The notes below the pieces were generated by a model that saw only the letters and a list, made by a program, of their open reading frames with translations, was not told the DNA's origin and made no database searches. 64,000 bases of DNA, taken from positions 434,001-498,000 of the forward strand of contig JAHHHY010000001.1 in NCBI GenBank assembly GCA_019359125.1, given 5' to 3'. The first letter of the stretch is position 1. Each line of letters starts with the position of its first letter. This document shows positions 9,165-19,081 of the stretch, piece after piece. Source of the DNA: Pleurocapsa minor GSE-CHR-MK 17-07R (GTDB lineage Bacteria > Chloroflexota > Anaerolineae > Aggregatilineales > Phototrophicaceae). Position numbers and translations under genes: made by a program.

Positions 9165-12100
9165 ATGAGACGGGCAATATTTCGCATAGTCATAAGCGCC
9201 ATCGCAGCAATGCTGTTCAGCAGCGTTGTGCTACCACAAAACGAAGAACCTTCTTTAGTCGTCATTCCAGGTACGATACAAAGTAATTTAGGATGTGAAG
9301 GAGACTGGCAGCCAGACTGCGAAGCAACCGCGCTGACTTTTGACGAGGTCGATGACCTGTGGTCTGCGACATTTACGCTGCCAGCAGGCGAATACGAATA
9401 CAAAGTCGCGCTGAATGGAAGCTGGGACGTCAATTATGGGCTGGGTGGGGAAGCCGGTGGGGCGAATATCGCGCTCGTGCTGGAAGAAGAAACCGACGTC
9501 CGTTTCTTCTACGACCACGATACGAATTACATCACGGATAGTGTGAACAGCATCGTAGCCAACGTGCCCGGCAGCTATCAGAGTGAGCTGGGATGCCCTG
9601 AAGACTGGATGCCAGCCTGCCTGCAATCGATGTTGCAGGATCCGGAGGGCGATGGCATCTACACATTCAGTACAAGCGCGATTCCAGCAGGTTTCTATGA
9701 AGCCAAAGTCGCTTACAACGAAAGCTGGACACTGAACTATGGCGACGGCGGCGCACAGAATGGCGCAAATATTGGCTTCACTGTGCCGGATGATGGCTCT
9801 GAAACGGTCTTTACGTATGATGTGAGCACAAATGTGATGACGATCACCGTAGGCGGTGAAACCGGGCCGGCCATTGGCAATCTGTTTGTCAGCAAAGCCG
9901 TGTGGGTCACTGCGGATACGCTGGCATGGGATATCAGCCGTATCCCTGGCGCAGAATATCGCCTGCATTTCAGCCCGGATGCCAGCCTGTCGCTGACTGA
10001 TGTGGGAGTTGAAGGTGGCGACTTCGTCACGCTGACGGTCGATCGGGAAGGCCTGCCGGGTACTGCGCTGGCTACCAGTCCGCAGCTGCTGGATTATGTC
10101 GCGCTGAAGATTGCGCCGGAAGATCTGGCACGGGTGCCTGAAATCCTGACTGGCCAGGTGGCGATCTCGGTGACCTTCAACAATGGGACACAGCTGGGCG
10201 ATGCCACGGGTGTGCAAACGTGGGGCGCCATCGACGATTTGTATGCGTACGATGGCCCCCTTGGCGTGACATTTACCGATGGCGTACCGCAGATTGCTGT
10301 GTGGGCACCCACTGCGCAGAATGTCCGGCTGCATCTGTTCGCCGACAGCGCTGCTGACACAGAAGCCGAAATTCTGGACATGACGCATGACGCCGAGGCA
10401 GGTGTGTGGTCTGTTTCAGGCGATGCCGCCTGGTATGGCCAGTATTATCTGTATGAAGTGACCGTGTTCTCTCCGGCGTCAAGGACGGTGGTCACGCATC
10501 TGGTGACGGATCCGTACAGCGTCAGCCTGAGCGCAAACAGCACACGCAGCCAGATCATCGATCTGAATGACCCTGCGTTGTTCCCGGAAGGCTGGGCCGA
10601 ACGCAATCGCCCGGCGCTGGCTGCGCCTGAAGATATCGTGCTCTATGAGCTGCATGTGCGCGATTTCAGCATTGCCGATATGACCGTGCCGGAAGCGGAA
10701 CGCGGGACATTTGCCGCATTCAATGAACCGGAGTCGGACGGCATGCGGCATCTGACAGAGCTGGCCGATGCCGGCCTGACGCACGTGCACCTGCTGCCCG
10801 TGTTTGATATCGCGACGATCAATGAAAATGCCGCAGAACGCACTGAAATTGACCGTGATGCCCTGGCAGCTCTGCCGCCGGACAGCGAAGAGCAGCAGGC
10901 GCTGATTGATCCGATCCGCGACCTGGACGGCTTCAACTGGGGCTATGACCCTTATCACTTTACCGCGCCGGAAGGCAGCTACAGCACCCAACCGGACGGC
11001 ATACAGCGCATCGTTGAGTTCCGCGAAATGGTAATGGGCCTGAACAACGCCGGGCTGCGCGTCGTGATGGATGTGGTATACAACCACACCAATGCGTCTG
11101 GCGAGGATGCGCGCGCGGTCTTCGATCGCATCGTCCCGGGCTACTATCATCGCCTGAATGCCGATGGCCGCGTCGAGACCTCGACCTGCTGCCAGAATAC
11201 CGCCACCGAGCGCACAATGATGGAGCGCTTTATGGTGGACAGCCTGCGCACGTGGACAACGGCCTACGGTGTGGAGGGCTATCGTTTTGACCTGATGGGC
11301 CACCACATGGTCGATAACATGCTGGCGGTGCGCGAGATGCTGGATGGGCTGACGCTGGACGCGGATGGCGTAGACGGCCCGTCGGTGTATGTATATGGGG
11401 AAGGCTGGAACTTCGGCGAAGTGGCCGACAACGCACGTGGCGTGAATGCTACCCAGCTGAATATGGCGGGCACGGGCATTGGCACGTTCAGCGACCGACT
11501 GCGCGACGCCGTGCGTGGTGGTAATCCGTTTGGCGGGTGGCAGGAACAGGGCTTTGCCAACGGCCTGTTCACGTTTGCCAATGAAGTGGAAGTGCGCACG
11601 GCAGACGAACAGTCAGAGCGCCTGTTCCTGTTCATGGATCAGATTCGCCTGGGGCTGGCGGGTAATCTGGCCGAGTATCCGGTGGTAACTGCCTCTGGTG
11701 AGGTCATTCCCGGCGAAGATGTGGACTATAACGGCCAGCCCGCCGGATATACGCTGGATCCGCAGGAGCATATTGTTTATGCCAGTGCGCACGACAACGA
11801 GACCATTTTCGATGCGACCCAGCTGAAGGCACCGCTGGCCGCTGACATGGACCTGCGCGTGCGTATGGTGAATATGGCCAATTCGATCGTGATGTTCTCG
11901 CAGGGTGTGCCATTCTTCACAGCGGGTGACGAACTACTGCGCTCCAAGTCACTCGATCGCAACAGCTATAACAGCGGGGACTGGTATAACGCGATCGACT
12001 GGACGATGACCGACAACAACTGGGGTCATGGCCTGCCACCTGCCGCAGATAACGAAGACAACTGGCCCATCATGCAGCCGCTGCTGGCTAATCCCGATCT

Positions 12101-12500
12101 GGCAGCCACGCCGGAACAGATTGCGCTGGCCAACAGTGTCTTCCGCGAACTGCTGCAAATCCGCCGCGATCACCCGTTATTCCGCCTGCAGACAGCAGAA
12201 GACGTGATCAATCGCGTCAGCTTCCTGAACACGGGCAGCGAACAGATTCCGGGCGTGATTGTGATGGTGCTCGATGACAGCACGGGTGAAAACCTGGATC
12301 CAGTTGCGCAGCGCATCGTGGTCGTCTTCAATGCCTCGCCGGAGACGCAGTCAATCGATATCAGCAGCTTTGGCGCCGAAATGTTGCTGCATCCGGTGCA
12401 GGCGGAATCCGCTGATGTCGTCGTCCGCGATGCCGCATTTGTGGACGGCACTTTGTCCGTGCCCGGCTTTACGACGGCTGTGTTCTTCCAGCCTGAGTAG
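9165..12500 (+). CDS. pulA: secreted type I pullulanase / alpha-glucan debranching enzyme (GH13)
   Basis: About 1,111 residues from the ATG at 9165, chosen for its GAAGGA site 7 bases upstream. A signal peptide (RIVISAIAAMLFSSVVLP) is followed by two tandem modules of about 110 residues, each opening with S-x-LGC-x-x-DW (NLGCEGDWQPDC and ELGCPEDWMPAC), likely pullulanase-type accessory domains. The GH13 barrel shows FNWGYDPYHFTAPEGSYST, VVMDVVYNHT, GYRFDLMGHH (nucleophile Asp near residue 705), YGEGWNFGE (acid Glu near 745) and ASAHDNETIFD. It cleaves alpha-1,6 branches of starch or pullulan outside the cell. A strong terminator follows. Confidence 0.92.
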   Translation: MRRAIFRIVISAIAAMLFSSVVLPQNEEPSLVVIPGTIQSNLGCEGDWQPDCEATALTFDEVDDLWSATFTLPAGEYEYKVALNGSWDVNYGLGGEAGGANIALVLEEETDVRFFYDHDTNYITDSVNSIVANVPGSYQSELGCPEDWMPACLQSMLQDPEGDGIYTFSTSAIPAGFYEAKVAYNESWTLNYGDGGAQNGANIGFTVPDDGSETVFTYDVSTNVMTITVGGETGPAIGNLFVSKAVWVTADTLAWDISRIPGAEYRLHFSPDASLSLTDVGVEGGDFVTLTVDREGLPGTALATSPQLLDYVALKIAPEDLARVPEILTGQVAISVTFNNGTQLGDATGVQTWGAIDDLYAYDGPLGVTFTDGVPQIAVWAPTAQNVRLHLFADSAADTEAEILDMTHDAEAGVWSVSGDAAWYGQYYLYEVTVFSPASRTVVTHLVTDPYSVSLSANSTRSQIIDLNDPALFPEGWAERNRPALAAPEDIVLYELHVRDFSIADMTVPEAERGTFAAFNEPESDGMRHLTELADAGLTHVHLLPVFDIATINENAAERTEIDRDALAALPPDSEEQQALIDPIRDLDGFNWGYDPYHFTAPEGSYSTQPDGIQRIVEFREMVMGLNNAGLRVVMDVVYNHTNASGEDARAVFDRIVPGYYHRLNADGRVETSTCCQNTATERTMMERFMVDSLRTWTTAYGVEGYRFDLMGHHMVDNMLAVREMLDGLTLDADGVDGPSVYVYGEGWNFGEVADNARGVNATQLNMAGTGIGTFSDRLRDAVRGGNPFGGWQEQGFANGLFTFANEVEVRTADEQSERLFLFMDQIRLGLAGNLAEYPVVTASGEVIPGEDVDYNGQPAGYTLDPQEHIVYASAHDNETIFDATQLKAPLAADMDLRVRMVNMANSIVMFSQGVPFFTAGDELLRSKSLDRNSYNSGDWYNAIDWTMTDNNWGHGLPPAADNEDNWPIMQPLLANPDLAATPEQIALANSVFRELLQIRRDHPLFRLQTAEDVINRVSFLNTGSEQIPGVIVMVLDDSTGENLDPVAQRIVVVFNASPETQSIDISSFGAEMLLHPVQAESADVVVRDAAFVDGTLSVPGFTTAVFFQPE

Positions 12501-12521
12501 CCTGTACGTACTTTGAGTCAT

Positions 12522-12562
12522 AACAAAGCCGCCTGACAAATTTTCTGTCAGGCGGCTTTGTT
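12522..12562 (+). terminator. Bidirectional terminator between the pullulanase gene and lepA
   Basis: A 17 bp perfect stem: AACAAAGCCGCCTGACA (12522-12538) pairs with TGTCAGGCGGCTTTGTT (12546-12562) around a 7-base loop. AT-rich ends on both sides make it work in both directions between convergent genes. Confidence 0.9.
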
Positions 12563-12579
12563 TACCGGTGATGCGATTT

Positions 12580-14385
12580 TTATTCTTCGTCCAGGCTGAG
12601 CAGGGCCATGAACGCTTCCTGCGGCACTTCCACCGAGCCGATCATCTTCATGCGCTTCTTGCCTTTTTTCTGCTTTTCGAGCAGTTTTTTCTTGCGCGTG
12701 ATATCGCCACCGTAGCACTTGGAGAGCACGTCTTTGCGCAGGGCTTTCACATCGGCGCGCGAGATGATTTTCTTGCCGATACTGGCCTGCACGGGCACGG
12801 CGAACTGCTGGCGGGGAATCAGGTCTTTCAGCCTGGTGACGAGACGCTGTCCCTTGTGGTAGGCGTCTTCTTTATGGACGATGATGGCCAGCGCGTCCAC
12901 CGGGTCGCCATTCACGAGAATATCCAGCTTGACCAGGTCCTCGGTGCGATACTCATCAAAGGAGTAGTCCAGGCTGGCGTAGCCTTTGGTGGTGCTTTTC
13001 AGGCGATCGTAGAAATCGACGATCAATTCGGCAAGCGGCAGTTTGTAGCTGAGCATCACGCGCGACTTGTCGAGATACTCCATGTTCACGTATTCGCCGT
13101 GCTTTTTGATGACCATATCCATCAGCGCGCCGATATATTCCTCGGGCGTGAAGATTTGAATCTTCATCCACGGCTCGCGGATTTCCTCGTAGGAACTGGG
13201 GTCTTCAGGCAGTTCAGCCGGGCTGTCGATGGACAGCATGGTGCCATCCTTCATGACGAGCTGGTATTCCACGCTGGGCGCAGTCGCCAGGATGTCGAGC
13301 TCATACTCGCGCTCAAGGCGTTCCTGCACGATTTCCATATGAAACAGGCCGAGGAAGCCGACGCGGAAGCCGAAGTTCAGCGCCTGCGAGCTTTCAGGCT
13401 CAAATACCAGCGAAGCATCGTTGAGCTGGAGCTTTTCCAGCGCGTCGCGCAGCTGGGCATAGTCATCATTATCGACCGGATACAGGCCGGCATACACCAT
13501 CGGCTTGATCTGCTTGTAACCAGGCAGCGATTCGGTCGTGCCATTGAACACCGATGTGATGGTGTCGCCGACGCGGCATTCGCGTACGGTCTTGAAACCG
13601 GTGGCGATATATCCCACTTCGCCGGCTTTCAGCACGTCAATCGGGCGCATGCGCGGGCTGAAGACGCCCATCTCGATTGGCTCAAACTGAGCCTGCGTGT
13701 TCATCAGCTTCAGGGCGGCACGGCTGTCGACGATGCCGTCGATGATACGCACGTAGGCGACCACGCCTTTGTATGAGTCATAATGGCTGTCAAAAACCAG
13801 GGCGCGCAGAGGGGCTTCTTCCTTGCCTTTGGGCGGGGGGACACCTTTGACGACCGCTTCAAGCACGTCCTGAATGCCGATACCAGACTTGGCCGAAATA
13901 CGCAGGATGTCCTCGGCAGGGGTGCCGAGCAGATTCTCAATTTCCTGGGCCACTTCGTCGGGGCGGGCGGCGGGCAGGTCGATCTTGTTCAGCACCGGGA
14001 TAATTTCCAGATCGAGCTCCATCGCCAGATACACATTGGCGAGGGTCTGTGCTTCGATACCCTGGCTGGAGTCAACGACGAGAATGGCACCTTCGCATGC
14101 TTGCAGCGCCCGGCTGACTTCATAAGCAAAGTCGACGTGACCGGGGGTGTCGATCAGGTTAATTTCATAGACTTCACCATTTTTTGCCGTGTATTCCATG
14201 CGGACGGCACTGGCCTTGATGGTCACGCCGCGCTCGCGCTCCAGATCCATGCTGTCCAGTAGTTGTTCCTGCATGTCACGGGCGCTCACGGTATTGGTGA
14301 TTTGCAGCAGTCGATCCGCCAGCGTGCTTTTGCCGTGGTCGATATGCGCGATGATACAGAAATTACGAATGTGGTCGCGATTCAT
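12580..14385 (-). CDS. lepA: elongation factor 4 (LepA), ribosome back-translocating GTPase
   Basis: A 601-residue protein from the ATG at 14385 ([21 protein letters not shown]), the normal start; a longer frame adds 7 residues. G motifs are complete: [25 protein letters not shown] and [10 protein letters not shown]. The C-terminal LepA-specific domain ends with [20 protein letters not shown]. It is a translational GTPase that acts on stalled or mistranslocated ribosomes. tlyA is encoded on the same strand upstream of it in the transcription order, so lepA may be co-transcribed or use its own promoter at 14418. Confidence 0.97.
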   Translation of the reverse strand: MNRDHIRNFCIIAHIDHGKSTLADRLLQITNTVSARDMQEQLLDSMDLERERGVTIKASAVRMEYTAKNGEVYEINLIDTPGHVDFAYEVSRALQACEGAILVVDSSQGIEAQTLANVYLAMELDLEIIPVLNKIDLPAARPDEVAQEIENLLGTPAEDILRISAKSGIGIQDVLEAVVKGVPPPKGKEEAPLRALVFDSHYDSYKGVVAYVRIIDGIVDSRAALKLMNTQAQFEPIEMGVFSPRMRPIDVLKAGEVGYIATGFKTVRECRVGDTITSVFNGTTESLPGYKQIKPMVYAGLYPVDNDDYAQLRDALEKLQLNDASLVFEPESSQALNFGFRVGFLGLFHMEIVQERLEREYELDILATAPSVEYQLVMKDGTMLSIDSPAELPEDPSSYEEIREPWMKIQIFTPEEYIGALMDMVIKKHGEYVNMEYLDKSRVMLSYKLPLAELIVDFYDRLKSTTKGYASLDYSFDEYRTEDLVKLDILVNGDPVDALAIIVHKEDAYHKGQRLVTRLKDLIPRQQFAVPVQASIGKKIISRADVKALRKDVLSKCYGGDITRKKKLLEKQKKGKKRMKMIGSVEVPQEAFMALLSLDEE

Positions 14386-14417
14386 CGATTCGCCTTCAGG
14401 AACCATTTTGAGTGATC

Positions 14418-14446
14418 AGTATAACAAAGCCTGACGGGAAACTAAA
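14418..14446 (-). promoter_or_regulatory. Possible sigma-70-type promoter for lepA
   Basis: On the minus strand a TATACT -10 box (plus-strand 14418-14423) lies 17 bases from a weak -35 TTTAGT. It is in the short gap between tlyA and lepA. Confidence 0.4.
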
Positions 14447-15218
14447 CGATCGTTTCTATCGCCTGCATAATGTCGTAGGGTATGGTGGGTGCGTCAGAAG
14501 ACAGCCAGATGAGAAACTCAATGTTACCGGCGGGTCCCTTCAGTGGTGACCTGATCAGCCCGCGAATATGCAGGCCGCGCTGCTGGGCGAAGGCGCCCAC
14601 ATCATGAATGACACGCGCGTGAGTGCCGGTATCCCGCACCACACCGCCTTTGCCTACATCCTCTCTGCCCGCTTCAAACTGCGGCTTGATGAGGGCGACG
14701 ATGTCGAATGCTGCTGGCACCCATTTGAGGACAGCGGGAAGAATCAGCGTGAGCGAGATAAATGACGCATCGATGACGACCAGTGAGGGCTGCTCATCCA
14801 AATGCTCGATATGACGCGCATTGGTGCGCTCAATCACGACCACACGCGGATCCTGGCGAATGTTGTAGGCAAGCTGTCCGTAGCCTACGTCAATGGCATA
14901 CACCCGGCCAGCGCCGCGCTGAAGTAAACAATCTGTGAAGCCGCCGGTGCTGGCACCGACATCCGCGCAAATCGCATCGATCACCGTAACCGGGAACGCA
15001 TCCAGCGCAGCATCCAGCTTGTCGCCGCCGCGGCTGACAAATTTGGCGCGTGCCTTGAGGACGACATCAGCAGTGTCAGCGACGCGGGTGCCCGGCTTGT
15101 CGACCATGCGGCCATCCACATTCACTTCGCCGGCCATGATATAGGCGCGCGCTTTTTCGCGACTGGGGGCAAGGCCGCGTTCGTGCAGCAGGATGTCGAG
15201 CCGAATTTTCTCCTTCAT
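14442..15218 (-). CDS. tlyA: TlyA-family rRNA 2'-O-methyltransferase (S4 domain + FtsJ fold)
   Basis: A 258-residue protein, normal for the family. An N-terminal S4 RNA-binding domain (RLDILLHERGLAPSREKARAYI...GEVNVDGRMVDKPG) is followed by an FtsJ-like methyltransferase domain with the SAM motif CADVGASTGGFTDCLLQRGA and the acidic motif YAIDVGYGQLAYNIRQDPRV. The K-D-K-E residues expected for 2'-O-methylation are present (SRGGDKL, VVIDASF, LIKPQFEAG). In other bacteria it modifies 16S and 23S rRNA cytidines. It is 9 bases downstream of the exported protease gene. Confidence 0.93.
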   Translation of the reverse strand: MKEKIRLDILLHERGLAPSREKARAYIMAGEVNVDGRMVDKPGTRVADTADVVLKARAKFVSRGGDKLDAALDAFPVTVIDAICADVGASTGGFTDCLLQRGAGRVYAIDVGYGQLAYNIRQDPRVVVIERTNARHIEHLDEQPSLVVIDASFISLTLILPAVLKWVPAAFDIVALIKPQFEAGREDVGKGGVVRDTGTHARVIHDVGAFAQQRGLHIRGLIRSPLKGPAGNIEFLIWLSSDAPTIPYDIMQAIETIV

Positions 15219-15227
15219 GCGCCCGGC

Positions 15228-17513
15228 CTACTCATGCGTCAGCTGCACGATGATGTCGATCGGATCATTGGTGGGGTAGGTTTCCTCGTTCAGCTCCACA
15301 CCGTCCGCCGTCACAGGCAGGTAACCCTCGGCCAGGAATATAATGCTGTACGGGGCATCACGCTGCAACGGCCGCGTGATTTCGAATCGACCGTTGCGAT
15401 CCGTGATTGCCTCTGAATAGACCTGGGTTTGCAGCCAATCTCGGGTGAAATCGGCAACCGAGAACAAATCGCTGATAAGCACCACCGAGACGCCAGGCAA
15501 TCCGACCCCTGATATAGAGTCAATGACGCGGCCGCGCATGGTCACACCCGATGCGTCAGCAAACTGGTCGATGGGAAGCTGGCCAATGCCAACACGCGCA
15601 GTCGCGCTGTCGAACTGGATGCGGCCGATATACAGGTCGAGGCGGTAGGTGCCGTCTGGCAGGCCGGACGGATTCTGGATGCGCGAAACATAGTTCTCGC
15701 CGGTGGCGTCGATCGCCCACGGGAGCGTCTGCGAGAAAAACACTTCCCCGTCAACCGACCAGTCCAGCCGCCACAGCGTACCAAAGGAAATGCGATCCCA
15801 GTTGAACAACCCGAAAATGTCGGTTGTGCCAGTGGAAAATGTGCTGACAGCCGCACCAGCCTGTGCCTCGGCCACGGTGGAGGCGGTGGTAAAGCGCGTA
15901 TTCGAGAAAATGCGCGCGAACGCGCCATCCTGTGCGCCGGCGAGGGTGAAGTCAGATACGGTGGCTAATCGGCCGCCGATATACAGCTCAAGGCGATAAC
16001 TGCCGGGCAGCAGGCCATTAGGATCCTGAATCGAGATGGTTTTGGTGCCACTCGTGCCATCGGCCTCACTCCATACCGTGTCGTCCGGGGTGCGCTGCAC
16101 TTCGGTGCCTTCGTAGTACCAGATGGCCGCCCACGGCGTGCCCACCTGCATGTTGCGAAACAGAAAGCGGGCGCTGGCTGTTGTGGCCGTGGGCAGCACA
16201 AAGCCGGTACCGGTCACGTTGCCCTGCAAATCAAGCAGACCAAACACGACTCCGCTAAATTCTGATGATTCTTCTGCGGCACCGCCAACCACCAGGCGGG
16301 CATTGCCCTCGGCAATACCGTTGATGAAGAGCGTGAAATCATAGGTGCCATTGGGGAAAGTCTGGCCAGAACTGCCGACGTACCACAAGCCACGGCGGCC
16401 ACCACTCCAGCGCACCGGGGAAATTGAGAAGACCGGGTTGGGAACGCCGTTGGTGTTGACGCGCAGCTCATATACCGTTTCGGGCGTCATATTTTCATAG
16501 TCGAAAAACAGATACAACCGGTCGCTGCCGGTGGGCAGGGCGCGGATGATGGTGCTGGGCATTCCCGCCTCATTTACCGAGGGCGAAAAACCGAGGTAGC
16601 GAAAACGCGGGCGTTCTGACGCCGAGGCGATGACTGGCGCCGACACTGCCTGCTGGAAAGGCAGCTGAACCGTCAGGCCCAGGCTGGCTGCACGCAATAA
16701 GGGCCGCGCAAAGCTGGACGGGCGCAGAAGATTGATGAAGCCGGCCACTGCGATACAGACATCCGAGTTATTGATCAGGCCGTCGGAATTGGTATCCTGC
16801 ACGGAGATGCAGTTGCCACTACTGGCATCCGCACGAAGCGGTGCGGTGGTGGGGATGCCGATTAGTTCACCATCCTGATTGTAGGCCCCGCCACCAGACA
16901 TCACCGCCGGAATTGTGGCACTGGTCTTGATCCACGATTTGTCGCCACCGCTGGGCTCCGCTGCAAAGCCGCTGACGGTGCCGCGTTCAAAGGCAACAGG
17001 GTCATCGCCAATACCAGGGAAACCCACTACCGTGATGGTCTGATCGAGCTGCACAGCTTCCGAATCCCCCAGCTCGACAAAGGGCAGGGCAAGGCTGGAC
17101 CGTTCAACCAGGCGGCCGTCAGTCTGGCGGGCGATGCGCAGCAGGGCAATATCAAGGCCGGCGTCGGCCTGCACGATATCTGCCTGATAACGCGCGACAG
17201 GTGGCTCACCCGGGCGGACATTCATGGCGACGATCAACGTGTCACCGTTGCAGTTGGCATCGGTGAGGGTGTGATGCGCATTGGTCAGGATCAGCCCATC
17301 ACGGCTGACGAGCGTGCCCGATCCCACGCAGGTGATGGCGAGCGTGTTGCCGACATTGCGCGCCTGCATAATGAGCACGGTGGCGCGCTGTATGCGTTCG
17401 ACATCCAGTGTGGACTGCGCGCTGACGGGCGTGATGGCCGTGAGCAGGAGCACGACCATGCCCAGAACGGACAGGATGCCTGAACGGAAGGAATGCCTAG
17501 AAATCGAGATCAT
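15228..17513 (-). CDS. exported trypsin-like serine protease with repeat and carboxypeptidase-regulatory modules
   Basis: About 761 residues from the ATG at 17513, which overlaps the end of the upstream gene. A signal peptide (GILSVLGMVVLLLTAITPVSA) precedes an S1C-like protease domain with His in LTNAHHTLTD, Asp in LDIALLRIARQ and a probable nucleophile in AVMSGGGAYNQDG, where the usual GNSGGP is altered. A dockerin/EF-hand-like insert follows (DTNSDGLINNSDV). Three repeats of about 115 residues, each ending in a Gly-x-Tyr-x-Leu-x-Leu-Tyr-Ile-Gly-type strand, lead to a C-terminal regulatory-like domain (RGRVIDSISGVGLPGVSVVL). Substrate unknown. Confidence 0.75.
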   Translation of the reverse strand: MISISRHSFRSGILSVLGMVVLLLTAITPVSAQSTLDVERIQRATVLIMQARNVGNTLAITCVGSGTLVSRDGLILTNAHHTLTDANCNGDTLIVAMNVRPGEPPVARYQADIVQADAGLDIALLRIARQTDGRLVERSSLALPFVELGDSEAVQLDQTITVVGFPGIGDDPVAFERGTVSGFAAEPSGGDKSWIKTSATIPAVMSGGGAYNQDGELIGIPTTAPLRADASSGNCISVQDTNSDGLINNSDVCIAVAGFINLLRPSSFARPLLRAASLGLTVQLPFQQAVSAPVIASASERPRFRYLGFSPSVNEAGMPSTIIRALPTGSDRLYLFFDYENMTPETVYELRVNTNGVPNPVFSISPVRWSGGRRGLWYVGSSGQTFPNGTYDFTLFINGIAEGNARLVVGGAAEESSEFSGVVFGLLDLQGNVTGTGFVLPTATTASARFLFRNMQVGTPWAAIWYYEGTEVQRTPDDTVWSEADGTSGTKTISIQDPNGLLPGSYRLELYIGGRLATVSDFTLAGAQDGAFARIFSNTRFTTASTVAEAQAGAAVSTFSTGTTDIFGLFNWDRISFGTLWRLDWSVDGEVFFSQTLPWAIDATGENYVSRIQNPSGLPDGTYRLDLYIGRIQFDSATARVGIGQLPIDQFADASGVTMRGRVIDSISGVGLPGVSVVLISDLFSVADFTRDWLQTQVYSEAITDRNGRFEITRPLQRDAPYSIIFLAEGYLPVTADGVELNEETYPTNDPIDIIVQLTHE

Positions 17514-18099
17514 TGAGAAACTGCTCGAAGATAGGATAGGTGTCATTGAAGTCTCTGGCATCGGTCAGAAAGGAGACGATAATCGCCTGGCCGCCCTGGA
17601 TCGTGAGTACGTCCACTCCCTCGACCACAGTGGGAATCGTTTCCAGAAATGGGTCCTGCTCTGAGAAAACGAAGGTATACAGCATGCGCGTGGCGGGAAT
17701 TTCATTTTCGCCCAGGGTGATGCTGTCCTGGCTGAGTACGCTGAAGGTGGACAGCGTTTGTGACCGGTTGAGAATCAGGCTGTCGAGGATGTTGCGGGTC
17801 GTGGCAGCCTGATTTACAGGCACCACATCCACCAGCAGAGAGGTTTTATAACCGGTTGGATTCAGGTCGCGCACACGGAATACATAGTCTCCGGCCGTAT
17901 CCAGCACCCAACCGGCGGGATACAGCGCGGAAATGCCTACTTGAGGATTGTTGTAGGGCACAGTGGCGTACAATGCGTTGTCGCGCAGAAAGACGCCCAT
18001 GCCCACACAGGCAATCGCCAATATGAGGGTGAGGATGTGCCCCCAGCGCTGGCGTAATGTTTGCCCCTGTGGGGCGTCAAAGATTTCAATCGTCGTCAC
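17497..18099 (-). CDS. membrane-anchored protein with a PsbP/DUF1795-like outer domain
   Basis: A 200-residue protein. One membrane segment near residues 20-40 (ILTLILAIACVGMGVFL) is followed by an extracytoplasmic domain that starts VGISALYPAGWVLDTAGDYVFRV, a pattern seen in PsbP/DUF1795-type lipoproteins and anchored proteins. No catalytic residues are evident. Its stop overlaps the start of the exported protease gene by 17 bases, and the 301-residue membrane protein ends 6 bases upstream, so the three form a tight unit. A helper role for the protease is only inference. Confidence 0.6.
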   Translation of the reverse strand: MTTIEIFDAPQGQTLRQRWGHILTLILAIACVGMGVFLRDNALYATVPYNNPQVGISALYPAGWVLDTAGDYVFRVRDLNPTGYKTSLLVDVVPVNQAATTRNILDSLILNRSQTLSTFSVLSQDSITLGENEIPATRMLYTFVFSEQDPFLETIPTVVEGVDVLTIQGGQAIIVSFLTDARDFNDTYPIFEQFLNDLDF

Positions 18100-18105
18100 G
18101 TGCAG

Positions 18106-19011
18106 CTACTTTCTGGCCGACCGGGCTTCTTCTTCGCGTCGTTCAGCAGTGCGAAAGAAGAAGTTCGTGGCAAACGTAATGGCTGCAAGCACTGCTGCGG
18201 AGAACACCATGCCAAACAGGAAAGACGTGAATGCGCCCTGAATGGTGAATCCCGCATTGACCAGACCGGAACGCAATACCTGCGCGAAGCCATAAATCAA
18301 AGCCGACAACATGAGCATGAGCGGCGTGACAAATGGCAGCGGATTGGCAAAGCGCAGCTCAGATAAGCCGAAGGATGCCAGCAGGCTCATAGCGGCAGAC
18401 ACGGCAGTGTTTGCAAAGACAATGGCGGCCAGCACGTCCAGTGTCGGGGCAGCGTCCGAGATATAGCGCAGTGAAATAACCGTAGAGAAGCCAACGCCGC
18501 TGGCGAGAAAATAGGCAATAGCATCTTCACGCACGCGAATAAATCGCGGATAGGCGGTGTAATAGACGATGATGTACTGCGTAATCGCCTGGGCCATGCC
18601 CAGCGTTACTGCAAAGCCGATGATGCGCCCCTGTGCGCCCCCTGCGGGTAACCAGCGAGAGGTTTGAAAGATGGATTCAGCGGCAGGCAGTGTGATGGCA
18701 TTCGCGGCGAGGGCAGTCAGCAGGGCCACCATCCACAGACGATCGCGCGGCTCGATCGCTGCACGTTCCCTGAATAGCGAGAAGACCATCCACAGGCCGG
18801 CCGGCACAAGCGCCACGACCGTTTCCAGCAATACCTGGGGCGCACCTGTCAGGCTTACGTTGATGACGCGCGCGCCGAAGTAAACAGCCAGACACACCAC
18901 CAGCAGCACGCTGGATTCGATGACCAGACTGCTCCATACACGCCGGTATGGATATGCTGTCTTTTCAATTTCTTCAGGTGAAATAAATCGCGGTCGCGAT
19001 GACATTACCAC
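18106..19011 (-). CDS. multi-pass membrane protein of unknown function
   Basis: A 301-residue protein with about eight hydrophobic segments, beginning with SLVIESSVLLVVCLAVYFGA near residue 28 and ending with FLFGMVFSAAVLAAITFATN, then a charged cytoplasmic tail (TAERREEEARSARK). The overall layout recalls PrsW/CPBP-type membrane proteases, but I do not see their paired glutamates in context, so no enzyme call is made. It is first in a three-gene unit with the anchored domain protein and the exported protease. Confidence 0.6.
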   Translation of the reverse strand: MVMSSRPRFISPEEIEKTAYPYRRVWSSLVIESSVLLVVCLAVYFGARVINVSLTGAPQVLLETVVALVPAGLWMVFSLFRERAAIEPRDRLWMVALLTALAANAITLPAAESIFQTSRWLPAGGAQGRIIGFAVTLGMAQAITQYIIVYYTAYPRFIRVREDAIAYFLASGVGFSTVISLRYISDAAPTLDVLAAIVFANTAVSAAMSLLASFGLSELRFANPLPFVTPLMLMLSALIYGFAQVLRSGLVNAGFTIQGAFTSFLFGMVFSAAVLAAITFATNFFFRTAERREEEARSARK

Positions 19012-19040
19012 TTATCCCTGTACCAGCATTTCGCTATACT
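19012..19040 (+). promoter_or_regulatory. Candidate promoter for the peptide ABC transporter operon
   Basis: TTATCC (19012-19017), 17-base spacer, TATACT (19035-19040), about 40 bases ahead of the start codon at 19082. The -10 matches 5 of 6 consensus bases; the -35 is weak. Confidence 0.45.
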
Positions 19041-19081
19041 CTCAGCGGAAATCACGCTCGACTTGATGAGGCGCACCGTCT

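Noticed and set aside
10479-11306. 275-codon minus-strand frame in the pullulanase gene
   Set aside because: Opposite a strongly supported GH13 gene with all catalytic motifs; His/Arg-biased shadow.
12568-13776. 402-codon plus-strand frame over lepA
   Set aside because: Lies antisense to lepA, which has every GTPase motif; His/Phe/Val-biased shadow.
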